This document shows positions 45,905 to 55,710 of a stretch of 64,000 bases of DNA, in pieces. The notes below the pieces were generated by a model. It had not been told where the DNA came from. It saw only the letters and a program-made list of their open reading frames with translations, and made no database searches. Origin of the DNA: Chlorella sorokiniana (lineage: Eukaryota; Chlorophyta; Trebouxiophyceae; Chlorellales; Chlorellaceae); assembly GCA_025917655.1 (NCBI GenBank), contig CP084611.1, forward strand, positions 2,604,001 to 2,668,000, written 5' to 3'. Position 1 is the first letter of the stretch; each line of letters begins with the position of its first letter. Made by a program: the position numbers and the translations under genes.

Positions 45905-47074
45905 ATGTCGAGGGCACGCGGCAGACGGCAGCAGCTAGCGTCCGTTCCGGAGCACGAGCAGGCGGCAGAAGGGCCTGGCGCGGGTGCAGTGGCTGAGATG
46001 ATGCAGCTTATCGACTTAATGGAGACCGCCGGTGGGTCGCGGTGGTTGGCTGACACCGGGTGCAAACTGGCTGAACAGCAACCAGTTTCTCTCCGACTGT
46101 GCTGCAGTGGAGGAGAAAGTTGGCGCCATCATGTCGGCAGCAGAAGACGCACTAATGACACTGAAGCACGAGTGCAAAAGGCTCCTGGTCCTTTTACCCG
46201 CCAAGGTGTTGTGTTGTGAATAGCAGCCTCCACATGACACGCGGGCTTTGCATCATTGGTGCCTTGTGCAGCAGTGAGGCTTTGGAGCTGTTGAGCACAA
46301 AAAGCCAGCTATGCTTCCCTGTGGTATTGTGCAGACAAGGAGGATGCAGCTGACTGACTTTCAGGAAAGCTACCCGGGCGGTCTCCAAGCAGGCGCTCTG
46401 GAGGAGATTCGCGAGCGTTGTGCAGCAATGGCTGCGGCTGCGACTGCGCCTGTCCCAGCAACAGGCCGGTCAACGCGTACTGCAGCCAAGCGCGCTGCTG
46501 AGCCACCAACGGTGTTAAGGACAGTGCGAGTGCGGCGCGGTGCGGCAGCGCTGCCGCCGAAGTTCATCGAAGTGCAAGCAGGCACAACTGCATCTGGAGC
46601 TGACCTTTCTGCGGCAGGAACAGCAGGAAATGCCAGCAAGCGGGAGCGCAATCGCGCCTGGCTCAGACCGTTCCTCTGGAACATACACAGGAGCTTGCAG
46701 CAAGCAGTCAGGCTGCAACAGCTGCAGCAGCCATGCCCCCAACTGCTGGGGGACGAAGCACATTTCGCGGCATGCCATTGCAAACGCCCATGCCGTTTGC
46801 GGGCGAGGCGGTGGCACTGCCCATCACCATCTTCACGCAGAAGCACGGCGGCAGGACTAAGGCGGCGCCTGTCCCTGAGGCTGCCATCATCACCACTGCC
46901 GATGGCAAGCAGTGGGCGTTGGGCTCAGAGGGCATCAACGCCATACCTGACACACATCGCCAGGAGGTCAGCGATCTGCTCACAGCACAGTTCAATTTTT
47001 TGCGGCGGCATTGGGCAAGACAGTGTTCCAGCGCGGCGGCCGCCGGCGGTGATATTATGCAATGCAGCACCTGA
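45905..47074 (+). CDS. Borealin-like subunit of the chromosomal passenger complex
   Basis: Borealin binds survivin and INCENP and takes Aurora B to centromeres. Exon 1 (from 45905) reads MSRARGRRQQLASVPEHEQA. Next come NQFLSDCAAVEEKVGAIMSA and LKHECKRLLVLLPAK, then across an intron (about 46205-46341) TRRMQLTDFQESYPGG. The pattern FL-x-D-x3-V, LP and R-x-M-x3-DF is that of the borealin N-terminal helices. The C-terminal exon has GGRSTFRGMPLQTPMPFAGE and IITTADGKQWALGSEG, like the GTPRF...PGE...S..GSP region of plant BORR. Stop at 47072-47074. The exon boundaries near 46031-46078 and 46540-46620 are uncertain. This is a fast-evolving family, so the call rests on motif order, not close identity. 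Confidence 0.6.
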
Positions 47075-47633
47075 GCAGCCTGTCCTTCATGTCAAGCACT
47101 GCTGTGCGTATGCGGCGCACTCCAGCTCCGCTCTGGCTCATTTCAAAATCTCTCCCGAGTCGAGGGTCGTCAACAGGCAGGCATTTAACAGGGGCTACCA
47201 ACAATCGATGGTCCTCGACGGTGGGAGGTGAGGGTTGGCAGCCCGGGGATATGGGCAGGTGTGAGACGTGCCCCTGGGCTGACAGGCAGCCCTCCATGGT
47301 GCTGCCTTGCCTGTAGCGCAGAGCGTTCCCCTCGCTAAGGACGTGATAGCCGTGTCACTCTTTCTTGATGCCCGCTAGGTGCTGCTTTGCGCTACCTTCT
47401 GCCAAAGGTTGGCAGCCGGGTGTGGCAGGTGCTGCTGCGTGCTTTGCGGCCGACGCTGCGGCCGTGTATCCAGCGGGCAAGCCCATGGGGGACCGGCGGC
47501 TGACTATGAGGCTGCAGCTTGGATCATCACATCGCACATGGTAAAACACCGCGAAGTGCGAAGTTCTTCTGTACCGCGAAGTTCTTCTGCTTCTTTCTGC
47601 GACAGCTTGGCCTCCCGTTCGGCCTCACAGGAG
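47075..47633. other. Gap between borealin-like and F-box genes
   Basis: Holds the 3' region of the first gene and the promoter of the second. A frame from 47379 is open into the F-box exon, so the F-box protein might start upstream of the ATG chosen here; that extension is Cys/Ser-rich and shows no motif. Confidence 0.4.
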
Positions 47634-49429
47634 ATGGAGCCGCATACTCAGTGCACAGATGTGATTCAAACCTCGCTTGTTGACCTGCCCCAAAGCGTCC
47701 TCGTTCGCAAAATACTCTCCTGTCTAAACAATCCAGTGGACCTGTGCTCTGTAGCCTGTGTATCCAAATTGTTCTGCCACAATGCGCACGAGGTGCGTGG
47801 TGCTGGGTTAACAGAGCCAACTCTGCTTCACTGTCCCAAACCTCCTGTTAGTGTCTCTTCCAGGACTCATTGTGGAAAGAACAGTGCGAGGCCTGGTTGG
47901 CAGGTCAGCAAACCTTTTCAGGAACAGGAGCAAGCCAGCTGCTGACAGCCTTCAGGCTGCCCACCTTCAGGCTCCTTCGACAGCTGCTGCACAGGCTTAG
48001 CAGCTGGCCTGCTGGTATATTCTATGCGACCAGTGCCGAAGTGCTGCCTCGGGGCAGGCTATTAATCTGCATGTTAGATTCGGCGAGCGGCGGACTGCAG
48101 TTCCTGCGGCCCCGACCACGTTTGCTGGCAGGTCCGGCTGCCGCCGTCGATCTGTGGGACCTGCAGCCCAGCCATCTGCTAGTCCCCTGCTTGAATGGCG
48201 CCGAGGTAAGCCTTGCCCTGCATGTAGGGGTATGGAGGTAAGAGTGTGTGATGGTTGTCATGGGGGGATGAGACGAGCACATGACTACGCTGCAGGTTAC
48301 CCTTGTCCTGACCACCATTAGCGGGCTGCCCTCTTGCATGGAGCTCTCCATGGACGGGCAGACACTGGCATTTGGCGATGCAGGACAAAGCTGCAAGTAC
48401 CAGCATGTGCCAGCCAGGCCACAGCTGCCGGATAACATGCAGAATGGACTGGCACTGCTCTGCCAAATTCAGGTTGTGATCCAGGCCTTGAATGACATTT
48501 TGCTTTGCGTATGCGGATTCTGCACCCTGCATCATGAAGCGCAGGGAATATGGACAGGAAGTTATGGTCCGCATGGCTTGGAAATTTTAGAGCTGCGCTG
48601 CAGTGTTACGCCTGCGGATGTGCCACCTGGCTGTCCATTTACGGGGCAACGCTTGCAGGCTTTGAAGTTGATCGGAGACCCAAATGTTCCTGCACTGAAG
48701 TGAGGCATTGACAGCTTGTCGCAGTCTTCATGTTTGGTCGCTTGATGCTATTTCTAGCGTTTTGCTGCCAAGTTGCCGCAGGCACAGCTTCGTTGTTGAT
48801 GCCACTAGCTGCCGCTTGGGGCCCTACATTGGGCACGCAGACGACCACGGCCCACGACCCGTCCTTGCTTTTTTTGAGGCTGCCACCGCTCTCATTTCGC
48901 TGGACACCCGACCAGTGAGAGCCCGCTTTACAGCAGGTGTGCCATCGCATTGTGTTGCTGTTGCTGTTGAGCAATGCTGTTACAAACTCTGGCGCCCTGC
49001 CCTGCTCTTCCACCCATTCCAGTCGGTTGCATCAATGTGGTGCCGGGTGTGTGGGAGCCACAGTGGGTCCCTGCAGAGCTGCTGTTGTACGGCCCGCCCC
49101 TGGAGCGCACCATCACTTTGGTGTTCCATGATGAGGGGGAGCCCTTCCAGCATGCGATTGACCTACAAGGTGCTGAGTTTCTGTGCATATTTGACAGTAT
49201 GCTTCCAAGTCGTAACGAAACTCTGCACTGCTCTTGTCCATTTGCAGAATTTTCATTCTGACTTGTATTGCTTCAGGCCTTAGCGCTAAACAGGTGGCCC
49301 GCCGCACCACATGAGCAAGTCCTGGCCCAGCCAGTTGAGGCATGGACGCGATATGTGGTGCTTCCTCCTCAGTCATACTCCCCCTTCTCCAATCGCCTGC
49401 TGGCGCTTGAAACTGCCTCTGCTACTTAA
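47634..49429 (+). CDS. F-box protein (SCF ubiquitin ligase substrate receptor)
   Basis: Exon 1 (47634-47792) carries an F-box: SLVDLPQSVLVRKILSCLNN, DLCSVACVSKLFCHNAHE, then exon 2 (from about 47864) DSLWKEQCEAWLAG, so the typical L-W after the box spans an intron. An F-box binds SKP1 and brings a target to cullin-RING ligase. Downstream exons give SWPAGIFYATSAEVLPRGRL, DLWDLQPSHLLVPCLNGAE, SGLPSCMELSMDGQTLAFGD, VPGVWEPQWVPAELLLYGPP and the final exon RYVVLPPQSYSPFSNRLLAL, ending with TAA at 49427-49429. No Kelch, LRR or WD repeats are seen. The C-terminal part may be a substrate domain of its own type and the target is unknown. Met 47634 was chosen because it directly precedes the box. Confidence 0.75.
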
Positions 49430-50273
49430 TATGCACTTTAGCAACCAATACCCAATGTGTATAATCCTCCCCACAAAGGAGGGGTTCAGGCGCAGCTGTC
49501 TGAAACGAGCTAAAATGTGACCACCAAGTCAGCTGTTAAAGCGCAAAGGCCACACCTCATCCCCAGCCAGCCCTTGCCATCATTAGCTATTCGGCATCAA
49601 ATGGCATCCAACCGCACTTGCAGACCCGCATGTATCCTAGTTTACAAAATGTACACCGCAGCAACATGCTGCACATTGTGGTGTCTTGGTAAGGGGGGGG
49701 GGGGGGGGCATAGCAAAGAAGAGATGCAACACTTTACGTGCATAGGGCAAAGCATGAAACAGGGATTGGCTGCAGTCACCTCCAACTTAAGTAGGTGCTT
49801 TTGGAGAACGATGGTTCGGATTGCAAAATAAAAGGCAGGGCTGGGAAGGGGTGGGGCGGGGGTGGGGGGTGGGGGGGAGGGGGCGGCGGCGCGCCCCCAA
49901 AAGTGCTGGGACAAGGGAAGCGGTGTACAGTGTGTGAGTACAACCCCTGTCTGCCGACAATGGGCCGACCGACAAGAGGATCGAGCGGGAGCAAACCAGC
50001 ATGGCGCTCCCAAAATAGCAGGGACCAAAAACGGAGGGCAAGGAGATGAGTTCAAATGCATCCCAAACGAGTGCATGGAGAAGACACTGCTTTGATGTTG
50101 TACAGGCAGGGTGTGCGGGCATTCTGCAGGTTTTGAAGGGCCTCACAATGCCGAGAGCAGCGCCCACACACCAGCACGCTGTCCAGATGGTCACTCAGCA
50201 TTGAGGCGCTCAGGCTGTCTTCACCATGCAGGGCCTGCCATACAATACAGAAGCAATCCACCACGCTTCTGGG
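49430..50273. other. Convergent intergenic region with G-rich tracts
   Basis: Lies between the 3' ends of the F-box gene (+) and the GATA gene (-). It has a run of 16 G at 49693-49708 and a second G-rich stretch at about 49840-49890. No ORF with motifs; all frames are short. Confidence 0.6.
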
Positions 50274-51569
50274 TCACCACACTGCGGACACTGTCACCAC
50301 AACCGGCTTCCGCGGCTTCAGGCGGAGCGTGTTGCCGGCGAACAGTGATTCTGTGAGGGTGCTAAATTCACCAGAGTGCAGCTCCTGCGCGAGGTATGAG
50401 TGTCATGGTGTTGGCTGCTGCAATAATGCCAAGCACGAGCGGGTTCAGGCTGTTACCAGCCACTGCCCTCCTGTGCAGTTGCGCCTTTCTCACCTGGAGC
50501 TGTGCCTGGCTGGTTATGTAGCTGAGCTTCAACTTGGAAGCCACCGCGGCCGCCCGGCTGCACCCTCTGCGTTTGTCATCGGCAGCGCACTGGCTGGGCT
50601 TGAAATCATCAGCGATGCAGGCACTCGCAGACACCTCCGAGTCTTCCTGCTCGCTGCTCCACATAACCATGTCCATGCTGCATCATTGCATTGTCACATT
50701 CAAGGCTAATCATAGTGGCCTGGCCTCTGAGTACTGACGTCAGCGTGGGCACGCCTTTCAAGACTGCCATGGAAGACTCACCGCTTCTGCGTAGCACGCT
50801 TGGGCTTCCTCACACGGCCAGGCAGCGAGGGTCCCTCTGTGGCTGCGCCATCCTTTGCGGCGAGTGCCCTGTCCTGGCGCGTGGCGAGCGGCACATAGTT
50901 GTCAAGGTTGCGCTTCACAAGGTAGCGGGATCCACAGGCATTGCACAGTACGGGCTTGTTAACAGGTCCACGCCGCCAGCAGCAGCTGCATAGCAGGATG
51001 AGACGGAGGAAGGGCGCAAGGCCTGGTCACTGTGGTCACTTAGAGCTCCATCCACAGGCAAGGCAACTTGGAGGGCGATTGGAGCCCTGTCCAGGTTGTG
51101 AGTGAGCAATGTCACAAACCCCCCGGGTGCTGGAAGTCGGGTGCCTGGTGAAAAGCCAGCGCCAGCCCGAGGTGTCGACGCCACTTGGAGCAGCGGGTAA
51201 GCGCTGGTACCGTTTGACCACTTCCGAAACATCCTTTGGAGAGGTCCGATGCAATCATACAGCCCTTCCGTTCAGGGGCATTGCCACTCAACCGCAGACA
51301 CCCGTTTCCCCCGTTTTCGGGCAGGTGCCGCGCGGAAACGCGCGGATATGGCCTCCGATCACTTTCACAGAGATGACAAAGGGGTTGGCAAGTGGCGCGG
51401 GGGATAGGCTCGCGCGGGGGATAACGCTCTCGCCAGCTCTCCATCACCCGCGCGAGCCTATCCACCGCGCGAGCCCGTGAGGCTCCGCAGCCACGGTGCA
51501 CGCCAAGCCCACACACCTGTTGGTACGCCCGCAGTGGCAGCAAGGGCCCCCAGCTCCAGAGGATGGCAT
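50274..51569 (-). CDS. Small GATA-type zinc finger protein (GATA26/27-like)
   Basis: Four exons on the minus strand: 51569-51517, 50985-50782, 50653-50494, 50384-50274; the phases join exactly to 175 residues. The product begins [17 protein letters not shown]. Joining exon 1 to exon 2 gives the finger [15 protein letters not shown] followed by [18 protein letters not shown] and NYVPL. Spacing is C-x2-C-x18-C-x2-C, the plant GATA spacing, and W-R-x-[10 protein letters not shown] and NY-x-P are the marks of the GATA26/27 subgroup. A basic stretch [12 protein letters not shown] follows and could be a nuclear signal. The end [14 protein letters not shown] is not recognised. It probably binds GATA-like DNA sites in the nucleus. 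Intron 1 is long (531 bp) and carries inverted repeats. Confidence 0.85.
51395..51480. repeat. Inverted repeat inside GATA gene intron 1
   Basis: GATAGGCTCGCGCGGGGGAT near 51401-51420 is mirrored by a match around 51447-51464 (cccgcgcgagcctatc). A smaller hairpin, CCGCGCG / CGCGCGG, lies at about 51329-51348. It could be a small fold-back element or a structured intron. Confidence 0.65.
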
Positions 51570-51830
51570 CTCGGCTGTGTGGCAGCGCTCTCGTACCAAG
51601 TCGAAGTTCACATGAGCGACAATGTGGTTTGTTGCCGTTGCGAGGCAAGTGAGGCCTGTCAGGGTCGGAGGAGGGTGCATGCAGGCCATTCCAGCTGGCA
51701 GTAGTCGTGCCTCCAAAGCAGCCCCGAGTGTTGGCCCGCCACCCGGCATTGCGTCTGTGACAGTGCTATCCTAACAGTACTAAGGGCTAGTCGTTAGGCA
51801 AATGGTGACAGCTGTGAATACAGCTTGAAG

Positions 51831-53290
51831 TCAGGCTTGTGGCTCGCTGAAGGCCAGCTTGACGTTCCCCGGCATGCGTCGTCGCTTTTGCAGCATCTCC
51901 TTTTCCCCTGCCTCCTCTCTCCTGCCTCGTCCTGCTGCCGCTTTCGACACTGTCCCTGGAACGGTATGTTTGCGCTGCTCTGCTGCTGCTGCCGCAACGG
52001 CAGGTGCGGAGAAGATGGACTCTGCGCGAATCTCCCGCATGCCGTGCTTCCATGACGAGCCAAAGTTGCCCCCGAAACTCTGCGCAGCTGCACGCAACTC
52101 GTCACCTCTGCTCTGCGGGAGCAACGTGACGTGCTGCGGCAGACCAAGATTGCGCCGATGCTCATCACGCGCTTTGTCCTCCTTTCGCGCTGCCCGCAGC
52201 CGACGACGCAGATGCTTGTTCAGGGAATAGTCGTCCCTGCAGGTTTATTACACAGGAGCAGGCGTGGACACAGCCACAAGGCGGGCGAGCTGCAGCGGCT
52301 CAAGGCTGCCAACAAGGCTTGGCCAGCCTACCCAGCCTCTTTGCTGCACCCAGGCTCAACAAGCTGCCTACGCACTTGTGCTTTGCAGAGCTCTCCTCCT
52401 GCAGAGCTTGTATCTGCGTAGCCGCAGCCGCCGCCTTGCGCTTGTCGGAATCCACATGCTCCAGCTTGGCAAGGGGGTCGGCGAGCGTCTGTCGCGCGGC
52501 TGGGTCCAGCTCGATCGTGCCCGCCTTTTCCGCGTCATATGTCTCCACCTTCCTGCCAGGAACAAGGGTTCAAAAGCGGTTGCACGGAGGGTGGGGCAGC
52601 ATCCAATCCACCACAGTTTGGCAAGCAGCACAAATGTGTCACGCAGCGAATGGCACTCATGTTGCTGCAGCGCACCTTCGTGCCCCGACACGATAACGTA
52701 TTCGGCATTCTTGGGGTCGGTATGGATCTCTATCAAGTGCTGGCAGCAGGGGCTCCGCATTTGGAAGCTCCAAATACGAGTTGAATGGTACTGTCCAACT
52801 TGCTTCTTCTCAGCATTGAAGCGCACGCCCTTCCCAATCATTTTATGGCATCCGCCACACCATACATTGAAAGGCATCTGTGCATGGCCAGGGAACAGGT
52901 CGCGAGGGTTGAGCCTGCCTTCAGCTGTCGTTCTTACGCTTGGGCTCTCAGCTCACCTCGAAGCGTATGATGAGGATGCCCTCTGAATGCAGTTTTCGGG
53001 CTCGATCACCCAGTGCTCCATGAGACCCATGATACTGCAGGATTGGGCACACAGTGCAGGGAGCTGAGCGGTGCAGGGCCCTAACAGGCTGCACACTCCG
53101 GTAAGCACCTTGTTGAGGCTCCCTCTGCTGGGGTCCCAGCCTGGTGGATAGTAGAAGTTGTCGGCCTGCGGTGTCGACAAGACAACCAACCCTCAGCAAG
53201 GAGGAAGCGTATCTGGCTTGTACACACACTGTCAGTGTCGGCGCGGCTGGAGCCCAGGTGCGTTACCTTGGCTGCAGCCAGCGTCGACAT
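51831..53290 (-). CDS. CCDC130 / YJU2-family (CWC16) pre-mRNA splicing factor
   Basis: Members bind the spliceosome around the step-I catalytic stage. Six exons on the minus strand: 53290-53267 (MSTLAAAK), 53165-53109 (ADNFYYPPGWDPSRGSLNK), 53034-52957 (LGDRARKLHSEGILIIRFE), 52877-52676 (MPFNVWCGGCHKMIGKGVRF; MRSPCCQHLIEIHTDPKNAE), about 52567-52374 (KVETYDAEKAGTIELDP) and 52244-51831 (DDYSLNKHLRRRLRAARKED, ending NVKLAFSEPQA). The paired cysteines WCGGC and PCC form the family's zinc site. ADNFYYPP at the start and the ADPLAKLEH block point to CCDC130 more than to YJU2/CCDC94. Exons 4 and 5 are one base out of phase; an extra A at 52677-52678 would give the usual R-K after VSGHE. Confidence 0.9.
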
Positions 53291-53590
53291 AGCAGCGGCC
53301 GCTCAGTCTGACTGCTCAGTCCGACTGCAAAGGTGCACGGGCAGTCTGCGGCGTAGATAGGCACCGGCAACAGCCCACAACCGTGGTGGAGGGCAGGCAG
53401 GCAACGACCAGAGTTTAATATGGGCGGCTTCTTCTTCCAACGCAGTTCAGAAAACAAGTGACTAACTTAACATTATGTACTAACTGTACTGGCGTTCGCA
53501 GGATGAAGTAACTCAGGCGCTCCTCGTCCGTCCAATTGTTTCGAACCGGTGGCATCCGTGACAACAGCTGGTCTCTTTATTCAGTAAAGA
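53291..53590. promoter_or_regulatory. Divergent promoter region, CCDC130 / PRXL2
   Basis: A 300-bp gap between two outward-reading genes that must hold both promoters. No strong element is seen. Confidence 0.5.
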
Positions 53591-55047
53591 ATGGCTGCTG
53601 CCCTACAGAACGCTACCTTGAAGAGAGGCAAAAACGGCGAGGCCTTCCCCGCATCCCAGTTGTGGCGGGACTCTCCGGTGTTGGTCGTCGTTCTGCGACG
53701 CCCTGGATGCCGTACGTCCCAACTCGTTTGCTTGCCAGTTGACTCTAACCTGCCCTGTCACCTGCTTCCTTGCTGATTCTACTGTTCATTGCACCTGCAG
53801 TGCTGTGCCGTGAAGAGGCCATCCAAGTTTGGAACGACCGGGCTAAGTTTGCTGGCATTAAGCTGGTAAGCTCCCCCTTGCCCTCCCTCTTGACGTTTCT
53901 TGTTTTGACTGGTTTTTGGGTTGTTGGGCACGTGTACACCTAGGCCCAACAGGGGGTCTGTTGGGGCTAAATCCACCTTCACAGAAAAGCCTGCGGCTTT
54001 GTGATACTCTTATTTATGACTCAAATCCCAACGTGGCGCGATTGGCCCTGCTTGTGAAAATCGTCTTCCCAACGGGGTTCCCAACAGGATCGTGTGTATC
54101 ACCCATTCGCCGGCCAGCGGCTGCCCATATGGCAGGACAGCCAAAGACAGTTTTGCTTAAAGCATTCCGAGGACTGCTTGCAGACATTTTTGGTTATTTT
54201 GATTGGGGGATTGGTGCTGCCTAAACTGCGAAAGACCGCAGCCCAGCACGCAAGACGCTCCCTCCCGCACCGCGACTGCAGTGCCCTGGGCGCCTCAATC
54301 AACCCACATTGGGATTCTTTGGGGGATGCATAACAAAATAAGAGCGGCAGCGGCAAAATTGGCGACATTGGTTTTGGAGACCGACCCTGTTGGGGCCAAT
54401 GGAGGGGGGGTCCGTTGGCCCCAACAGGATTCCCAACAGGGTGTCTCCCAACAGGGTCTGGGCACCCTCACGGATTGTCCCCGCCGCTTCATGTTGGGAT
54501 TATCGCTGTATCTAGAGGCCCCTTAGAAAATCCTGTTGGGAGCTTAGGTGTACACGCGCCCGTTGCTGTGCAGGTATGTGTTGTGCATGAGTGGATTGAC
54601 CGCGAGATCAAAGCCTTTGCTCCAGAGTGCGTGCTCGGGCAGGACAGAGCCTGCTCGTCTTCGGTTTGCCGCCCGCCCGCTTGCCACACGAACGCGCAAG
54701 CTTGTCTGCACAGCCTCAAGTCATGGCATGCGCGCAGGTATTGGGGCGGCGAGCTGTATTTCGACGAGGAGAAGGCATTCTATAAGGCAGTCCATGGCGG
54801 ATCTCTCAAGAAGGGCTCCATGCTGGCTATGCTCAGCCCCGGGTTTTGGAAGAATGTCAGACGCGCCAAGCAGAGCAATCTGGTCAAGGACAGCAATGTG
54901 AATGGTGACGGCATGACGCTTGGAGGCATCATGCTGATCAAGAAGGGTGGCGACGTGTGCTACAGCTATGGTGAAAAATCTTTTGGCGACCACGCACCGC
55001 AGGCGGATGTGTTTGCCGCTGCGCAGAATGCTGCCAGCGCCAGCTAA
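53591..55047 (+). CDS. PRXL2 (FAM213/SelU-like) thioredoxin-fold redox protein
   Basis: Four exons: 53591-53711, 53801-53865, 54574-54626, 54738-55047. The product starts MAAALQNATLKRGKNGEAF, then SPVLVVVLRRPGC, and across intron 1 LLCREEAIQVWNDRAKFAG. The join makes the C-L-L-C redox pair typical of peroxiredoxin-like 2 proteins; vertebrate SelU has selenocysteine at this site, here it is cysteine. Further family blocks are VCVVHEWIDREIKAFAPEYW, GELYFDEEKAFYKAVHGGSL, GDGMTLGGIMLIKKGGDVCY and YGEKSFGDHAP. Stop TAA at 55045-55047. It is expected to reduce peroxides or disulfides; the compartment cannot be told as there is no clear signal. Intron 2 (708 bp) holds a transposon. Confidence 0.9.
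53926..54561. mobile_element. Non-autonomous DNA transposon (MITE-like) in PRXL2 intron 2
   Basis: 636 bp with imperfect terminal inverted repeats of about 28-30 bp. The left end is GGGCACGTGTACACCTAGG followed by CCCAACAGG; the right end is CCTGTTGGG, AGCTTAGGTGTACACG, CGCCC. It is flanked by GTT on both sides (53923-53925 and 54562-54564), a probable three-base target duplication. CCCAACAGG / CCTGTTGGG and close variants recur many times inside, like the subterminal transposase sites of larger DNA transposons. No transposase is encoded. Superfamily is not assigned. Confidence 0.75.
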
Positions 55048-55710
55048 GAAGCGTGCCCATGCCCACCCGGCAAGTGTGCCTAAGTGTTGCCCCGGCTGCC
55101 TTTTGATTATATTCGTGAGCATGCATGCTGGCTTCTATTGCGCATTGTATCCAATAAATCAAGGCACCTAGCGGGCCATGGGCCATGAGCCAGCATATTG
55201 AGCCAGAGGGCGCTTTCTGCAGACCTCTTCAACTCACCCTCCGGTGCCATCACTTCCATCACCTCGGATTGAAATTCTACTTGTGCACCAAACTCTTATC
55301 GTTTAATCGGCAAACGCTCCCTACCCCTACCCCGACGGTAGTCTTTAGCACCGGGGTTGGCCGCTTACACGGCTTTCTGTCCCATGAAACTGTCTGCAGC
55401 ATTGCAGCTGCAGAGCGGCAAGGGTGCTGCGCCTTGCACAACGAAATATGGCGTCGGTCCGACGCTCAAATGTGGCGACCTTATTGCACGGAGAAGGTGA
55501 TTGCAGCTGATACTGTTCGTGACCAGAGGTTGCAAACTCTCTGTGAAGCAGACTGACTACTTGGGTGGCGGCCGCCAGCAACCTTGCCACATCGCCGCCC
55601 CTGTTTTGCCCGTCCTTTTCCGCCCCTTGAGGCAGGCCGGGCATTAGGGCGAAAGCTGCTCAAGACGCGCATGCCGCCACCTCAGCAAATGGTGAGGCTG
55701 TCTAGACACG
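55048..55710. other. PRXL2 3' region and upstream part of the G6PDH gene
   Basis: Holds the 3' region of PRXL2 and the promoter, and possibly a first exon, of the next gene. A frame from 55584 (MPHRRPCFARPFPPLEAG) is basic and could be a transit peptide exon, but no splice joint to the next gene could be fixed. Confidence 0.4.
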
